NCBI GenBank assembly: GCA_004151065.3
Contig: NWUY0300061354.1
Span: forward strand, 1 to 10,121
Direction: 5' to 3'
Origin: Larix sibirica
Lineage: Eukaryota > Streptophyta > Pinopsida > Pinales > Pinaceae
DNA length: 10,121 nucleotides
This document shows positions 9,062 through 10,121 of this stretch, piece by piece. Below the pieces are notes generated by a model. It searched no databases, was not told the DNA's origin, and saw only the letters and a list, made by a program, of their open reading frames with translations. Position 1 is the stretch's first letter; each line of letters opens with the position of its first letter. Both the position numbers and the translations under genes were made by a program.

Positions 9062-9514
9062 TGTATGACAATACTAGATTATTTTGGCGCCCTAATTGGG
9101 TAGCAACTATGTTTCATATGTATAGTGACTAGGGGAATTATTTGGATTCCTATCCCCAAAGTTCCTACCTAACTACAATGTTCTTTTGATCCTTAAGTGA
9201 TTTTTAAGTGTGTTAGATTATGGTTGATTTTATGGCTCCACTTGAAGGAATGTACCAAGTGATATTTTATTTTAGGGAGAGAGGGTGTGTGCATGGGAGG
9301 TGTGTACAACTAAATAGATAAGAAAAATAAATTCTTGAAAGAGACAAAGAGATTCCAATACTAAGCTAACTTTTCTTGAAATAAGTTTATATCAACATAA
9401 GAAGGCTATGACCAAGCATTCCCTATTCAAAGAGTGCTTGTAAAATATAGATAACTAAAGTTGTTGATGTATTTGTAACTTCGGAAGATNTAGATCCCAC
9501 AGCGCCCCCCTACA
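9062..9514 (-). repeat. Candidate 5' LTR (unpaired)
   Basis: In the sense of the element the block starts TGTAGGGGGG and ends GTCATACA, giving TGTA...TACA termini (4-bp inverted ends with the canonical TG..CA). It is about 453 bases long, lies upstream of gag with a TGG immediately after it, and holds a TATA-like word (GATATAAAC on the minus strand, around 9384-9392). An alternative start, TGTGGGATC at 9501, would make the G-run upstream resemble a polypurine tract. No second copy was found in the left flank, so the LTR call rests on ends and position only. Confidence 0.3.
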
Positions 9515-10121
9515 TACCATAACTTTTGTTCCTTCCTTAATTCACTCGCTTTCCATCACTCAAACTGCTGCAAACTTGACTAAAATAGGCTGTGTATGTG
9601 GAGCGCTGCCTCTGACTAAATCTGATTGGCTATGTTATGACTCAACTGCTGTTAAGGTGCATTGCACACTCTGTTTACCAATAACAATCACTGCATGCAC
9701 CACCTTTAACCTGTTCTGTGTGAACCACACTTCAGTTATGCGGCGCCATTATTGTTTTGTGGGATGTGACAGCTTTAGCCTAATAACTTGCCTTGTTCCG
9801 AGGCTCTAACCATAGAATGGCTAAGAAGAACGACTATGCAAATTTTTCAAAAAACGAATTTCTTATAATAATAATGATTCACTATCAAATTACTATGATG
9901 GTATCTAATAATAATTTAAGTAGTTGTGTTAGTAAGACTTATATCATATACTTAGCATGGAGATTAGTACTACTTATTCTCCTTTTCAAACAATATCTCT
10001 AACCTAGCCACTTAACTTGTGGTAGATGAACACAGTTAGGTGACATGTTAAGTGCCATGAACATGTTATATCTTACTTGTTTTCCATGGGTAGTTGTAAT
10101 CACTTCTTCTAGTTAAACAAG
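9515..10121. other. Right flank, no gene recognised
   Basis: The part at about 9500-9800 is less AT-rich than the rest and carries a 77-codon plus-strand open run (9576-9809) rich in Cys and Thr, without any motif, splice context or homologue I recognise. The end is AT-rich. An 8-bp inverted repeat, CACTTAAC (10009-10016) and GTTAAGTG (10047-10054), is present near the edge. The flank may be host DNA or another decayed repeat. Confidence 0.4.

Larger units (their letters stand above)
2010..9514 (-). mobile_element. Decayed Ty3/gypsy LTR retrotransposon
   Basis: Reading the minus strand downward gives the order gag, zinc knuckle, retropepsin, linker, reverse transcriptase, RNase H, integrase, which is the Ty3/gypsy (Metaviridae) order. 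The best anchors are the integrase D,D-35-E triad, the RT block KTSFTTPCGTFTYQVMSFG, the RNase H block SYPYEEKLALDIVFLVQKL, and the retropepsin tail LDYKLLLGNSYMYAMKVV. The pol reading frame moves through all three minus frames and carries many stops, so this is a fossil. No chromodomain is visible after the integrase, which together with the long PR-RT linker hints at a non-chromovirus lineage, but that is inference. A 5' LTR candidate is present and no 3' LTR was found. The lower limit is approximate: it is where integrase similarity fades. Confidence 0.9.

Noticed and set aside
9576-9809. 77-codon plus-strand open run
   Set aside because: No domain, no codon or splice evidence, and chance runs of this length are expected.
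1-10121. CRISPR arrays, bacterial operons, rRNA or tRNA genes
   Set aside because: No regularly spaced repeats, no ribosome-binding-site-led genes and no cloverleaf with both A and B boxes were seen.

Overview
The window looks like nuclear DNA of a land plant, probably a large repeat-rich genome such as a gymnosperm; this taxon call is an inference from the retroelement type and the AT-rich, gene-poor setting. There is no bacterial operon, rRNA, tRNA or CRISPR array. One ambiguous base (N) lies at 9490.

Most of the window (about 2.0-9.5 kb) is one old, heavily decayed Ty3/gypsy LTR retrotransposon on the minus strand. From high to low coordinates it reads: candidate 5' LTR (9062-9514), candidate primer-binding site (9041-9061), leader (about 8455-9040), gag with capsid-like region and a zinc knuckle (about 6690-8450), retropepsin (about 5660-6440), a proline-rich linker (about 4720-5660), reverse transcriptase (about 3535-4720), RNase H (about 2932-3534) and integrase (about 2015-2931). 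Integrase lying downstream of RNase H marks it as Ty3/gypsy rather than Ty1/copia. The domains are clear in translation, but the frame changes at least five times in pol and stops interrupt every domain, so no intact protein can be made. Several catalytic or zinc-binding residues are also altered, whereas the integrase D,D-35-E triad survives.

The left flank (1 to about 2.0 kb) is AT-rich and mostly featureless. It holds a speculative two-exon minus-strand coding unit (490-816), a short imperfect direct repeat (1180-1235) and some T-loop-like (B-box-like) words. I could not find a 3' LTR there, so the element appears to lose its 3' end near 2.0 kb. The right flank (9515-10121) has no gene I can support.

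No functional system emerges. The window is best read as a retrotransposon fossil with an informative decay pattern, plus a weak host-gene candidate.
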